From: Miltoncostaea sp036826475
GTDB taxonomy: Bacteria > Actinomycetota > Thermoleophilia > Miltoncostaeales > Miltoncostaeaceae
Assembly (NCBI GenBank): GCA_036826475.1
Contig: DAISWG010000002.1
Span: 1-64,000 of the forward strand
Direction of reading: 5' to 3'
DNA: 64,000 bases
The first letter of the stretch is position 1. Each line of letters opens with the position of its first letter. The translations under genes were made by a program, and so were the position numbers. Shown here piece by piece: positions 51,048 through 58,977 of the stretch. The notes under the pieces were generated by a model. It did no database searches and was not told the DNA's origin. It saw only the letters and a list, made by a program, of their open reading frames with translations.

Positions 51048-51702
51048 GTTCGCGCCGGCCGTAGGCCGGCCGCTCAGGATCCTCGCGATCGGATGCCACT
51101 CGGACGACATCGAGATCGGCTGTGGGGGAACGATCCTCTCGGCCATCGCGGAGCGCGACGATGTGGAGGTCGTGTGGGTCGTCCTGAGCGCTCTCGGGCC
51201 CCGGCGGGATGAGGCGGAGCAGGGGGCCGCGGCGATGCTCGAGGGTGCGTCGCATTCCGAGGTCCTGCTGGGCGAGTTCCCCGACGGCTACCTCCCGTAT
51301 CGCGGGGAGGACGTCAAACGCTTCTTCGAGACCCTGACGCAGGGACCGGCGCCCGACGTGATCTTCACGCACCAGCGGGCGGATCTGCACCAGGATCACC
51401 GGCTCGCGTGCGAGCTGACGTGGAACACCTTCCGGGACCACCTCATCCTCGAATATGAGATCCCGAAGTGGGACGGCGATCTCGGGACACCCAACGTATT
51501 CGTGCCACTCGCCCGGCCGATCCTCGATCGTAAGCTCGAGATCGTGACGGCGACGTTCGCGAGCCAGCGCAACAAGGGCTGGTTCACGGAAGATCTCTTC
51601 ACCGGTCTCACCCGCCTCCGCGGCATGGAGTGTCGTTCAGAGAGTGGCCACGCGGAGGCGTTCTTCGGCCGGAAGCTCAGGCTGGACGTCGGATTGAACT
51701 GA
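51034..51702 (+). CDS. PIG-L/LmbE family deacetylase
   Basis: A 222-residue zinc-dependent deacetylase. The metal and active-site motif appears as IGCHSDDIEIGCGGTIL (about residues 21-37; usual form PHPDDxExGCGG, here with Ser replacing Pro). The second site is IFTHQRADLHQDHRLAC with the conserved His pair. Family members remove N-acetyl groups from amino sugars or related conjugates. It is encoded with an aminotransferase and nucleotidyltransferase, so it probably acts on an acetamido sugar. GTG 51034 overlaps the preceding gene by 14 bases; upstream in-frame sequence does not look like the family. A strong inverted repeat follows its stop. Confidence 0.85.
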   Translation: MQRLEFAPAVGRPLRILAIGCHSDDIEIGCGGTILSAIAERDDVEVVWVVLSALGPRRDEAEQGAAAMLEGASHSEVLLGEFPDGYLPYRGEDVKRFFETLTQGPAPDVIFTHQRADLHQDHRLACELTWNTFRDHLILEYEIPKWDGDLGTPNVFVPLARPILDRKLEIVTATFASQRNKGWFTEDLFTGLTRLRGMECRSESGHAEAFFGRKLRLDVGLN

Positions 51703-51704
51703 GA

Positions 51705-51747
51705 CGCGGCCGCCCCTCGGGACCGTCGGTCCCGAGGGGCGGCCGCG
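51705..51747. terminator. Strong bidirectional terminator-like hairpin
   Basis: A perfect 20-bp inverted repeat with a 3-base loop (GTC), starting 3 bases after the plus-strand deacetylase stop and ending 4 bases before the minus-strand stop at 51751. It serves both convergent genes. It is the longest perfect stem I noticed in the window. Confidence 0.75.
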
Positions 51748-51750
51748 CAG

Positions 51751-53115
51751 TCAGCCGGCGGGGAAGTCGGCCATGACGTCCGCCAGAGTCGCCCCTCGGC
51801 GCATGCCGTCCTGGTACACGACCGCGGTTCCGGGGCTCCCGCTCCCGCGGTAGTACCCGTGCCGCAGCAGGAGCTTGCTCGCAACGCCGCCAGAGGTCAT
51901 GACGGTGGGAACGTCGGTCTGGTCGAACACCACCTTGAAATCCCGCTCGCCCTGGACGCGGTGCCAGATCTTCACGGCGCCGTCGCGGACCCCCCACTTG
52001 ACGTACATGGCGAAGTCGTTCCACTTGCCGGGGCTCAAGGTCGGGACGATGGTGGTGCGCCGGCCATCGTAGTTGTCGCGATCGCCACCCCGGGTGAGGA
52101 GATAGAACTCACCGAACTGCGTGGTGATCTCGAGCGTGGGCGGATAGGGCCAGGTCGTGTGGAACTGGACGAACATGCCGTAGTTCTTCGGATTGACCCA
52201 GCCGACGGGGACCATGGTGGACCACGCGTAGTAGTAGGCCTGGCCGGCGCTCTCGTCGCCCTTGTAGCTCCGGTGCACCTCGCAGCGCTCGCCAGCACTC
52301 GACGGCTTGTCTCCCGGGCGCACCTCGAAGCGAGCGGCATATCGACCCTGCCGGACCGGGCTCGTCACGATCTGCAGGCGGTCGGACGCGACGCAGTCCA
52401 CCCCCCATTGGGAGGCGTCGCCCGTCTCCCAGTCGCCGCGGAACGAGGTCAGCCCTCCGATCGGGGACGCAGCGCCCGGCGGGACGTTCGGCGCCGCGGC
52501 CCCCGGAACCGGAGGCGCCGCCTTGGGCGCGGGCGTGGTGGTGGTCGTGGGGCGATCCCGCCGCGCACGGGGCGCGTGCGTCAGGACCACATCGTCGACG
52601 AGGAACGCGTCGCCCCGGGAGGCCTGCGCCGACGTGACGATGATGTCCAGCTTGCGCCCCCTGCCCCGGGTGGCGAACGGCATCACGAGCTTCGAGAAGC
52701 TGCCGGTGAGGCGGCCACGCTTCAGCAAGACCCGCGTCGGTCCTCTCCCGTACTCGACGACCTGCAGCAGGACCGGCTTGCCGACCGAGGTCGCCGCGGC
52801 CGCCCGGACGTATGCCGACACGGCGTAGCGGCCCGCCTTTCGCGGGAGATGGAGATTGCGGACGACGTGGATCGAGAATCGCGGGGCCGAACCGGAGGCG
52901 GCGACGTGTGCGACCCGCCGCCCGTCGGGCGCCGTGGGGAGGCCGACGGACCGGATCTCGGCGTTGCGCCCGGCGAACGTCTTTGCGGGTGCCTCGAAGG
53001 ACACGTCGGTCAGCCGCGCATCCGCTCGAGGCGCGTCCCAGAGGGACGCGGCGCCGAACGCGCCGATGGCGAACGCGCCCGCGACGAGGCCGAGGGTTGT
53101 TCTCGGTGGGGGCAT
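51751..53115 (-). CDS. Secreted polysaccharide-lyase-like protein with N-terminal CBM-like module
   Basis: A 454-residue exported protein: a signal peptide or anchor (TLGLVAGAFAIGAFGAASLW, residues 7-26), a divergent carbohydrate-binding-like module (about 34-185; LTDVSFEAP start, YAVSAYVRAAAATSVGKPV) and a Thr/Pro/Ala linker. The PF14099-like lyase domain (about 225-450) shows WETGDASQWGVDCV, GRYAARFEVRPGDKPSSAGE, YYYAWSTMVPVGWV, FVQFHTTWPYP and KWNDFAMYVKWG. It is more distant from the 9071 and 35936 proteins than they are from each other. ATG 53115 has GGAG 5 bases upstream, so a 46-residue open extension is rejected. Confidence 0.75.
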   Translation of the reverse strand: MPPPRTTLGLVAGAFAIGAFGAASLWDAPRADARLTDVSFEAPAKTFAGRNAEIRSVGLPTAPDGRRVAHVAASGSAPRFSIHVVRNLHLPRKAGRYAVSAYVRAAAATSVGKPVLLQVVEYGRGPTRVLLKRGRLTGSFSKLVMPFATRGRGRKLDIIVTSAQASRGDAFLVDDVVLTHAPRARRDRPTTTTTPAPKAAPPVPGAAAPNVPPGAASPIGGLTSFRGDWETGDASQWGVDCVASDRLQIVTSPVRQGRYAARFEVRPGDKPSSAGERCEVHRSYKGDESAGQAYYYAWSTMVPVGWVNPKNYGMFVQFHTTWPYPPTLEITTQFGEFYLLTRGGDRDNYDGRRTTIVPTLSPGKWNDFAMYVKWGVRDGAVKIWHRVQGERDFKVVFDQTDVPTVMTSGGVASKLLLRHGYYRGSGSPGTAVVYQDGMRRGATLADVMADFPAG

Positions 53116-53235
53116 GGGCACTCCGAATCGCGTGTTGGTCCGGCGGCCAGGGGGGCACCCCGCACCGTCGGCACCCGCCAGGCAGGCGGAGCAGGCCCGG
53201 GAGTTAACCCGAGCGGTGGGACGTGTCGCAATGTC

Positions 53236-53266
53236 TTGACAGTTTCCTGACATCCGGGCTTACGCT
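53236..53266 (+). promoter_or_regulatory. Putative promoter for the thioester-domain protein
   Basis: TTGACA at 53236-53241 and TACGCT at 53261-53266 (TANNNT type) with a 19-base spacer, in the 278-base divergent space before the gene at 53394. The perfect -35 box stands out in GC-rich DNA, but the spacer is long. Confidence 0.4.
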
Positions 53267-53293
53267 TCGTTTGCAGCCGGCCCGTGACCGTGG

Positions 53294-53322
53294 AACCTCC
53301 GCGTGCCTCGGCATCGGAGGTT
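53294..53322 (+). promoter_or_regulatory. Stable leader hairpin upstream of 53394
   Basis: An 8-bp stem (AACCTCCG/CGGAGGTT) enclosing a TGC-CTCG-GCA mini-stem, inside the inferred 5' leader of about 120 bases. It matches no riboswitch class I know. It could simply protect the messenger. Confidence 0.3.
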
Positions 53323-53393
53323 CATGTAGGATCGGCGCCGCCCTCGCGATGGCTGCCTCTCCGGGTGGCGTCGCCCTGATCCACGGAGGACGA

Positions 53394-54689
53394 ATGAGGA
53401 CGAGCCGTAAGCGGGCGAGGACCGCGTGTATCGCTTTGGTTGCCCTGCTGGCGACTCTGATCGCCGCCGTGGGAACGGCCGCCGCAGTGCCGGCCACGCA
53501 GACCTGGACCGGGGCGGCGGGAGGCCCGACGCCGGATAGCGATGTGACCGGCCTGACGCTGTATCGCGCCAACGGGAGCGTCGTGACGACCGAGGGGATC
53601 GCCGGGACGCTGAACTTCACGTTGAACGGCGCGGCGTACGTCGGCTACTGCTCCGATATCGAGCGCCTCTTGAGCGAGCAGACGGAGCCGGTCGATCTGC
53701 TCACCCTCGATCCCCCGTCCACCGCGGACCAGCGGGCGGTCGCTTGGATCCTGCTCAACCGGACCCCCGCGGGTCCGCCCACGCCCGAGAGCGAACGAGC
53801 CGGTGCCGCGGCGCAGATCGCCGTCTGGATTCTCATCGATCCGCAGATCCGGGCCTCCGCGCCGACGAACGACGCGGCGCTCAACGCCGCTGCCGCCGCC
53901 CTCGTCGCGGAGGCACGCGCGGCCACGGCCACGCCGGCCACCCTCGCGCTGTCCGCCCCGACTCCGGCGGCTGGCGCGACGACATCGACCGTCACGATCA
54001 CGGGCCGTCCCGGTGCCGTCGTGACGCTGGCTGTCGCCAGCGGGACCGGCACCCTCTCCACGAACCAGGTGACGTTGAGCGGAGCCGGGACTGCGACCGT
54101 CACCGCCACCGCTGCGGGGGCGGGCGTCATCTCGCTTCGCGCGACCACCGCCGGCGACGGGCAGTTTCTCCAGATCAACCCGACGGACCCCGTCAAGCGG
54201 CCCCAGCCGACGGTCGCCGCCAACGGCAGCCAGATCGCCGCGACCGCGCAGATCGCGTTCAGCCCCGCCCAGGTGCCGGCGGCGCCCGGCACGGCGGCAC
54301 AAACGACGCCGCGGATCTCCGTCAGCAAGACCGCACCCGCTCGGGCCTTCGTCCTGAAGCCCGTCCAGTACCGGATCGTCGTTCGGAACGTCGGCCGAGT
54401 CGCGACGCGAAACACGGTGCTGCGTGATCGGATCCCGAGCGGGCTCTCCTTCGTGCGCGCGAGCCGGGCGAGGTCGCTTCAGTCCGGGACGCTGACCTTT
54501 CAGCTCGGTCGGATCGCCCCCGGCCAGTCGAAGGTCATCTACGTCTGGCTTCGCGCAGACGCTGACGTCCGCGGCTCGCGCGTGAACGTGGCGACGGCGT
54601 CGGCGACCGGGGCGCGGACGGTCCGCGCCAGGGCGACGACGTTGTTCCGAATCATCCCGCGGCGGGTCCAGCCCGCCGTCACCGGCTAG
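53394..54689 (+). CDS. Secreted adhesin-like protein with probable thioester (Cys-Gln) domain and DUF11
   Basis: A 431-residue exported protein: a signal peptide (ACIALVALLATLIAAVGTAAA, residues 11-31), then a domain containing YVGYCSDIERLL (Cys86) and ERAGAAAQIAVWILID (Gln141). This resembles actinobacterial TQXA/TED thioester domains, in which a Cys and Gln side chain cross-link into a reactive thioester used for covalent adhesion. The 55-residue spacing is short for the family. An Ala/Thr-rich beta region follows, then a DUF11-like domain (QYRIVVRNVGRVATRNTVLR, residues 323-342). No LPXTG or C-terminal anchor is seen. ATG 53394 has GGAGGA immediately upstream. The long open frame further upstream is non-coding. 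Confidence 0.72.
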   Translation: MRTSRKRARTACIALVALLATLIAAVGTAAAVPATQTWTGAAGGPTPDSDVTGLTLYRANGSVVTTEGIAGTLNFTLNGAAYVGYCSDIERLLSEQTEPVDLLTLDPPSTADQRAVAWILLNRTPAGPPTPESERAGAAAQIAVWILIDPQIRASAPTNDAALNAAAAALVAEARAATATPATLALSAPTPAAGATTSTVTITGRPGAVVTLAVASGTGTLSTNQVTLSGAGTATVTATAAGAGVISLRATTAGDGQFLQINPTDPVKRPQPTVAANGSQIAATAQIAFSPAQVPAAPGTAAQTTPRISVSKTAPARAFVLKPVQYRIVVRNVGRVATRNTVLRDRIPSGLSFVRASRARSLQSGTLTFQLGRIAPGQSKVIYVWLRADADVRGSRVNVATASATGARTVRARATTLFRIIPRRVQPAVTG

Positions 54690-54703
54690 TCACGCGGGGG
54701 CCG

Positions 54704-54734
54704 GCCGGCCGGCGCGCTTCGGCGCCCGGCCGGC
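54704..54734 (+). terminator. Terminator-like hairpin after the thioester protein
   Basis: A stem of 12-13 all-GC bases (GCCGGCCGGCGC arm, one bulge) with the loop GCTTCG, starting 14 bases after the stop at 54689. Confidence 0.5.
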
Positions 54735-54818
54735 TCCTCCCGGGTCTGCGCACCCGGTCGGAGACCTGCACGCCGCATTTCAGCGCGGGCTCGTGCGCGC
54801 GCTAGGATCGCGTTTCTC

Positions 54819-56768
54819 ATGATCCCACACCGCATGCTGCCGGCATATGCGGTCGCGCTTGTGGCGACCGCCGGCGCGAGCTTCACACCCGTCGTCTCGT
54901 CTGCACAGGCGCTCGACGCACCGCCGGCGCTCACCTCGGCCCCGAGGACGCCGAGTCAGTCGGCAACGTGGCTCTTCACGTGGGGCGCGCCGGCACCGGA
55001 CGCGGGCTTCGAGCTGACCGGGTATCAGGTCAGCATCGACGGGGGAGCGTGGATCGCCCAACCCACGACCTCCCACGTCGCGACCCTCGCCGAGGGAGCT
55101 CACACCTTTCGGGTCCGCGGCGTGCAACGTTTCGTGCAGACCAACCCGCCGACCGCCCCGGAGCCGCAGCCGCCTGACGGGACCCCCGCGTCGATCGCGG
55201 TGAGGGTCGATCGCACCGCGCCCACCGTCCTCGCCCGCCTCGACCCGCCGCGACCGAATGGGCTGAATGGCTGGTACCGATCCCTCCGCGTGACGTTCAC
55301 GTGCCAGGATCCGGGCGGCTCAGGGATCGCGTCGTGCAGTCCCACGGACACCATCGGCGACCGCGGATCCGCCGATCAAGGACGCGACCAGACCCGGACC
55401 GGGTCGGCAACCGACAACGTCGGACTCGCCGCGAGTGGCACGTCTCCGCGCTTCGACTTCGACGGCCTCAATCCGACCCCCGGTGCCCCGAAGGTGCCGA
55501 CCCCCAACGCGCGGGTGGGCGCCCCGCCCACCTTCACGTGGACGGCCGGCTCTGACGGGACGTCCGGACCGGACCGCTACGAGATCCTGCTGTCGTGGAG
55601 CGGCCGACCGGAGTTCGCCGCGGCGAGCATCCCTCACGCACCCGGCCGCCGGGAGTTCTCCTCGCCGCAGACGAGTGGACCGGCACCACCCGACGGCGTG
55701 AGCGTGACCTGGCGCGTCCGGATCTATGACCGGGCCGGTAACGCCAGCGTGTCGACCGCACGGACCTACCGGGTCGACTCCACGATCCCGCCCGCGCCCG
55801 CGATCACCGCGGGACCGTCGGGCCCCACGAACCGGAACGACCCGACCTTCAGCTGGACCGGCGCGCTCGGCGGGTTCGCCTGGTCCGTGACGCAGGCCGG
55901 TGCCGAGGCGCCGTCACAGTCGGGCAGCGGCGGGACCAGTGCGACGCTCTCACCGCTCCCCGACGGGGAGTACACCTTCCAGCTCACGCAGACCAGTGAC
56001 TCCGGCGTCCCGAGCGACGAGGCGACGCGATCGTTCCAGATCGACACGGTCCCGCCCTCTGCACCCCGGATCATCCTGCCGCCTCCGCCGACGAGCAGCA
56101 CCGCATCACCGGTTGTCGGCTGGGCTGGAGAGGAGGGGGCGTCGTTCCGTTGGCGAGTGTCGAACGCATCGGGTGGCGAGGCGCAGGGTCCGACCGAGAC
56201 GCCGCTGACAAGCGCCGCGCTCGGACCGTTCGGGGCGGGCGGATACACATTCCGGCTGCAGCAGATCGACCCGGCGGGCAATGTCTCCCCTGCTGCGTCG
56301 GAATCGTTCGTCATCACGGGCCCACCCGTCGCCCGGGGGACACCGGCGCGCTTCGCGCTCCCGCGGTCCAACGCCCGTCAACTACGGCCGAAGCTCGGCA
56401 GCGTCGTTCGGACCAGGACGCCGCGGCTCGCGTGGCCGAGGGGGCGGGCGGGCACGACGCTCTACAACGTGCAGGTCTTCCGCGTCACCCGCTGGGATGC
56501 CGGCCGGGCACCGACACTGAAGAAGGTGCTCAGCGCCTTCCCGAGGGGCACACACCTCGTACTACGCGCCAGCGCGACGCGGGGCGGATCGTGCTACGTC
56601 TGGCGCGTCTGGCCCTTCTTGAAGCACCGCTTCACGCCGAAGCCGCTCGGCATCAGCAACTTCTGCCTGGCGAAGCCATCCGTCATCCGCCGGGCGAAGG
56701 GAGGGGAAGCAGGGGCGAGGGCGCGTGAAGGGGCGGAGACGAGGCCGGGGACGACCGCGAGCGGCTGA
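54819..56768 (+). CDS. Secreted Ig-like/fibronectin-like repeat protein
   Basis: A 649-residue exported protein with a short signal peptide (AYAVALVATAGASFTPVVSS). It continues with several beta-sandwich repeats marked by FTWGAPAPDAG, FTWTAGSDGT, FSWTGALGG and YTFQLTQTSDSGVPSDEATR, typical of bacterial Ig-like repeats with D-x-x-P-P-x-A-P spacers (VDSTIPPAP, IDTVPPSAP). The C-terminal part (about 540-625) has a distinct TPRLAWPRGRAGTTLYNVQV domain with a Cys pair. No enzymatic motif is present, so it is probably a surface or matrix structural protein. The ATG has AGGA about 11 bases upstream. The tail is Gly/Ala/Arg-rich. No wall anchor is seen. Confidence 0.72.
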   Translation: MIPHRMLPAYAVALVATAGASFTPVVSSAQALDAPPALTSAPRTPSQSATWLFTWGAPAPDAGFELTGYQVSIDGGAWIAQPTTSHVATLAEGAHTFRVRGVQRFVQTNPPTAPEPQPPDGTPASIAVRVDRTAPTVLARLDPPRPNGLNGWYRSLRVTFTCQDPGGSGIASCSPTDTIGDRGSADQGRDQTRTGSATDNVGLAASGTSPRFDFDGLNPTPGAPKVPTPNARVGAPPTFTWTAGSDGTSGPDRYEILLSWSGRPEFAAASIPHAPGRREFSSPQTSGPAPPDGVSVTWRVRIYDRAGNASVSTARTYRVDSTIPPAPAITAGPSGPTNRNDPTFSWTGALGGFAWSVTQAGAEAPSQSGSGGTSATLSPLPDGEYTFQLTQTSDSGVPSDEATRSFQIDTVPPSAPRIILPPPPTSSTASPVVGWAGEEGASFRWRVSNASGGEAQGPTETPLTSAALGPFGAGGYTFRLQQIDPAGNVSPAASESFVITGPPVARGTPARFALPRSNARQLRPKLGSVVRTRTPRLAWPRGRAGTTLYNVQVFRVTRWDAGRAPTLKKVLSAFPRGTHLVLRASATRGGSCYVWRVWPFLKHRFTPKPLGISNFCLAKPSVIRRAKGGEAGARAREGAETRPGTTASG

Positions 56769-56830
56769 CGGTTCCCTGAAGGTCGCCGTGGCCCGGGACA
56801 CCACGTCACCGACCGGTAGACTCCTCCACC

Positions 56831-57925
56831 GTGCCATCCGCCATCTCGTTCGCGCGCGGCGCCCCCGCGCCCGAGGCGCTCGCCACGGATCTCGTCGCCG
56901 ACTGCGCGCGCGCCGCGCTCGAGGCCGACGGCGTCCGCGTGCTCTCGTACGGGACCGGCAACGGCTACCCGCCGCTCCGTGAGGTGCTCGCCGCCGAGCA
57001 CGGGGTGAGCGCCGACCAGGTGCTGGTGACCAACGGTTCGCTCCAGGGCTTCGTGTTCCTGCTCGAGAGCCTGCTGTCCCCCGGCGACCTGGTCGCGGTC
57101 GAGGCCCCCACGTACGACCGTGCCCTCCTCCAGCTGCGCCTGCACGACATGCAGGTCCTGCCGATCGCGGTGGACGACGATGGCATGGACGTGGAGGCGC
57201 TCGCGGCCGCATGCGCCGCGGGACGCGTGCCGCGGCTGCTCTACACCATCCCGAACTTCCAGAACCCGTCGGGTGCCACGCTGTCGGCCGAGAGGCGCCG
57301 GCGGATGCTCGAGATCGCCGACGAGCACGACATCCTGATCCTGGAGGACGACCCGTACGGCAAGCTCCGGTTCGAGGGCGAGCACCTGCCGGGGCTGTTC
57401 GAGCAGGCCGTCCCGGGTCGGGTGATATTCACGTCGTCCTTCTCGAAGACGGTCGCCCCCGGCCTGCGGGTGGGGTACCTGGTCGCGCCGCCGGAGATCG
57501 CCGCCACGCTGGCGGGCGCCGCGTCGCGCACCTACATCTCGCCGGCCCTGCTCTCGGAGGCGGCGATCCACCAGCTCATCGTGGGCGGCCACCTGCCCGG
57601 CAACATCGCCCGGGTCACGGACCTCATGCGCGTGCGCCGCGACGCGATGATCGAGGGGCTGCGCCACTTTCCCGAGGGCTCGCGCTGCGTGCCCCCCGCC
57701 GGCGGCTTCTTCTGCTGGGTCACGCTGCCCGAGGGCGTCTCCGCCGACGACCTCTTCAGCGAGGCCGCCGCGGAGGGGATCGCCTACGTGAAGGGCAGCG
57801 ACTGCCTGCTCGAGGGCGGCGAGCGCACCCTGCGCCTCGCCTACAGCGGCGTCAGCCCGCAGGAGATCGCCGAGGGCATGGCGCGCCTCGGCGCCGTCTT
57901 CCGCAGGGCCGCGGTCCGGGCCTAG
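56831..57925 (+). CDS. PLP-dependent aminotransferase (LysN/2-aminoadipate-type, fold I)
   Basis: A 364-residue class I/II aminotransferase similar to 2-aminoadipate and aromatic aminotransferases of the MocR-related group, without a regulator domain. It shows SYGTGNGYPPLREVLAAEHG, VLVTNGSLQGFVFLLESLL, TIPNFQNPSGATLS (Asn contacting PLP), ILEDDPYGKLRFEG, and SSFSKTVAPGLRVGYLVAP with the PLP-binding Lys206. It transfers amino groups between amino acids and 2-oxo acids; exact substrate unknown. The GTG at 56831 is just upstream of the conserved start. It marks the return to housekeeping genes and converges on malate dehydrogenase. Confidence 0.88.
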   Translation: MPSAISFARGAPAPEALATDLVADCARAALEADGVRVLSYGTGNGYPPLREVLAAEHGVSADQVLVTNGSLQGFVFLLESLLSPGDLVAVEAPTYDRALLQLRLHDMQVLPIAVDDDGMDVEALAAACAAGRVPRLLYTIPNFQNPSGATLSAERRRRMLEIADEHDILILEDDPYGKLRFEGEHLPGLFEQAVPGRVIFTSSFSKTVAPGLRVGYLVAPPEIAATLAGAASRTYISPALLSEAAIHQLIVGGHLPGNIARVTDLMRVRRDAMIEGLRHFPEGSRCVPPAGGFFCWVTLPEGVSADDLFSEAAAEGIAYVKGSDCLLEGGERTLRLAYSGVSPQEIAEGMARLGAVFRRAAVRA

Positions 57926-57946
57926 CCCGACCCCGCCGTCCCCGCC

Positions 57947-57976
57947 GCGCGGGGGCCGCCGGAGCGACCCCCGCGC
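57947..57976. terminator. Bidirectional hairpin between aminotransferase and mdh
   Basis: A 9-bp stem (GCGCGGGGG/CCCCCGCGC) with a 12-base loop, in the 59-base space between convergent stops at 57925 and 57985. Confidence 0.5.
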
Positions 57977-57984
57977 ACGGGGTG

Positions 57985-58977
57985 CTAGCCGAGCATCTCC
58001 TTGACCGTCTCGCGCTCCTCCACCAGCTCGGCGTTGGTCGCGGCGATCTTGGACTTCGCGAACTCGTCGTGGTCCCAGCCCTCGCGGACCACCTCGTACG
58101 TGCCCGGCGCCGTGGTGCGCACCGGGACGGACGCCCACACGCCCTCGTCGAACCCGTAGGACCCGTCGGAGCGGACGGCGATCGAGTGGATGTCGTCCCC
58201 CGGGGTGTGCAGGGAGCGCACGTGGTCGAGGGCCGCGTTGGCCGCCGACGCCGCCGACGACAGGCCGCGGGCCGCGATGATGGCCGCGCCGCGCTTGCCG
58301 ACGGTGGGTAGGAACTCGTTCTCCAGCCACGCGTCGTCGCCGATCACGTCACGGGCGGGCTTGCCGCCGATGGTGGCATTGGTGAAGTCGGCGAACATCG
58401 TCGGCGAGTGGTTGCCGAAGATGATGATGTCGTCCACGTCGGCGACCGGGACGCCGGCCTTCTGCGCGAGCTGCGTCTGGGCCCGGTTCTGATCCAGCCG
58501 GGTCATCGCGGTGAAGCGCTCCGGCCCGATGCGGGTCGCCTGGGCGGAGGCGATCATGCAGTTGGTGTTGCACGGGTTGCCCACGACGACCACTCGGGCG
58601 TCGTCGCCGGCGACCTCATCGATCGCCGAGCCCTGCTCCACGAAGATCTTGCCGTTGTCCTTGAGCAGGTCCGCGCGCTCCATGCCCGGGCCACGCGGCT
58701 TGGAGCCGACCAGGATCACCCAGTCCGCGTCCTTGAACGCCACCCTCGGGTCCCCCGTCAGGACCATGTCCTGGAGGAGGGGGAACGCGCAGTCGTCGAG
58801 CTCCATGGCGACGCCCTTCAGCGCCTCCTGGACCTTGTCGATCGGCAGCTCCAGCAGCTGGAGGATCACCGGCTGGTCCTTGCCGAACGCCTCGCCGGCG
58901 GCGATGCGGGGCAGGATGCTGTAGCCGATCTGGCCGGCGGCGCCGGTGACGGCGACGCGGAGGGGGGCCGCGCTCAC
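57985..58977 (-). CDS. mdh: Malate dehydrogenase (NAD-dependent, MDH type)
   Basis: A 330-residue malate dehydrogenase of the cytosolic-type group that interconverts malate and oxaloacetate. It has the NAD-binding VAVTGAAGQIGYSILPRIA at the N terminus, the substrate-loop arginines in VGSKPRGPGMERADLL, VVVVGNPCNTNCMIA, MTRLDQNRAQTQLAQ (catalytic Asp region) and FGNHSPTMFADFT (catalytic His). The GTG at 58977 overlaps the isocitrate dehydrogenase stop, so the two TCA-cycle genes are coupled. The frame stays open far upstream, antisense to nothing and out of frame within icd; that extension is not real. Confidence 0.94.
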   Translation of the reverse strand: MSAAPLRVAVTGAAGQIGYSILPRIAAGEAFGKDQPVILQLLELPIDKVQEALKGVAMELDDCAFPLLQDMVLTGDPRVAFKDADWVILVGSKPRGPGMERADLLKDNGKIFVEQGSAIDEVAGDDARVVVVGNPCNTNCMIASAQATRIGPERFTAMTRLDQNRAQTQLAQKAGVPVADVDDIIIFGNHSPTMFADFTNATIGGKPARDVIGDDAWLENEFLPTVGKRGAAIIAARGLSSAASAANAALDHVRSLHTPGDDIHSIAVRSDGSYGFDEGVWASVPVRTTAPGTYEVVREGWDHDEFAKSKIAATNAELVEERETVKEMLG

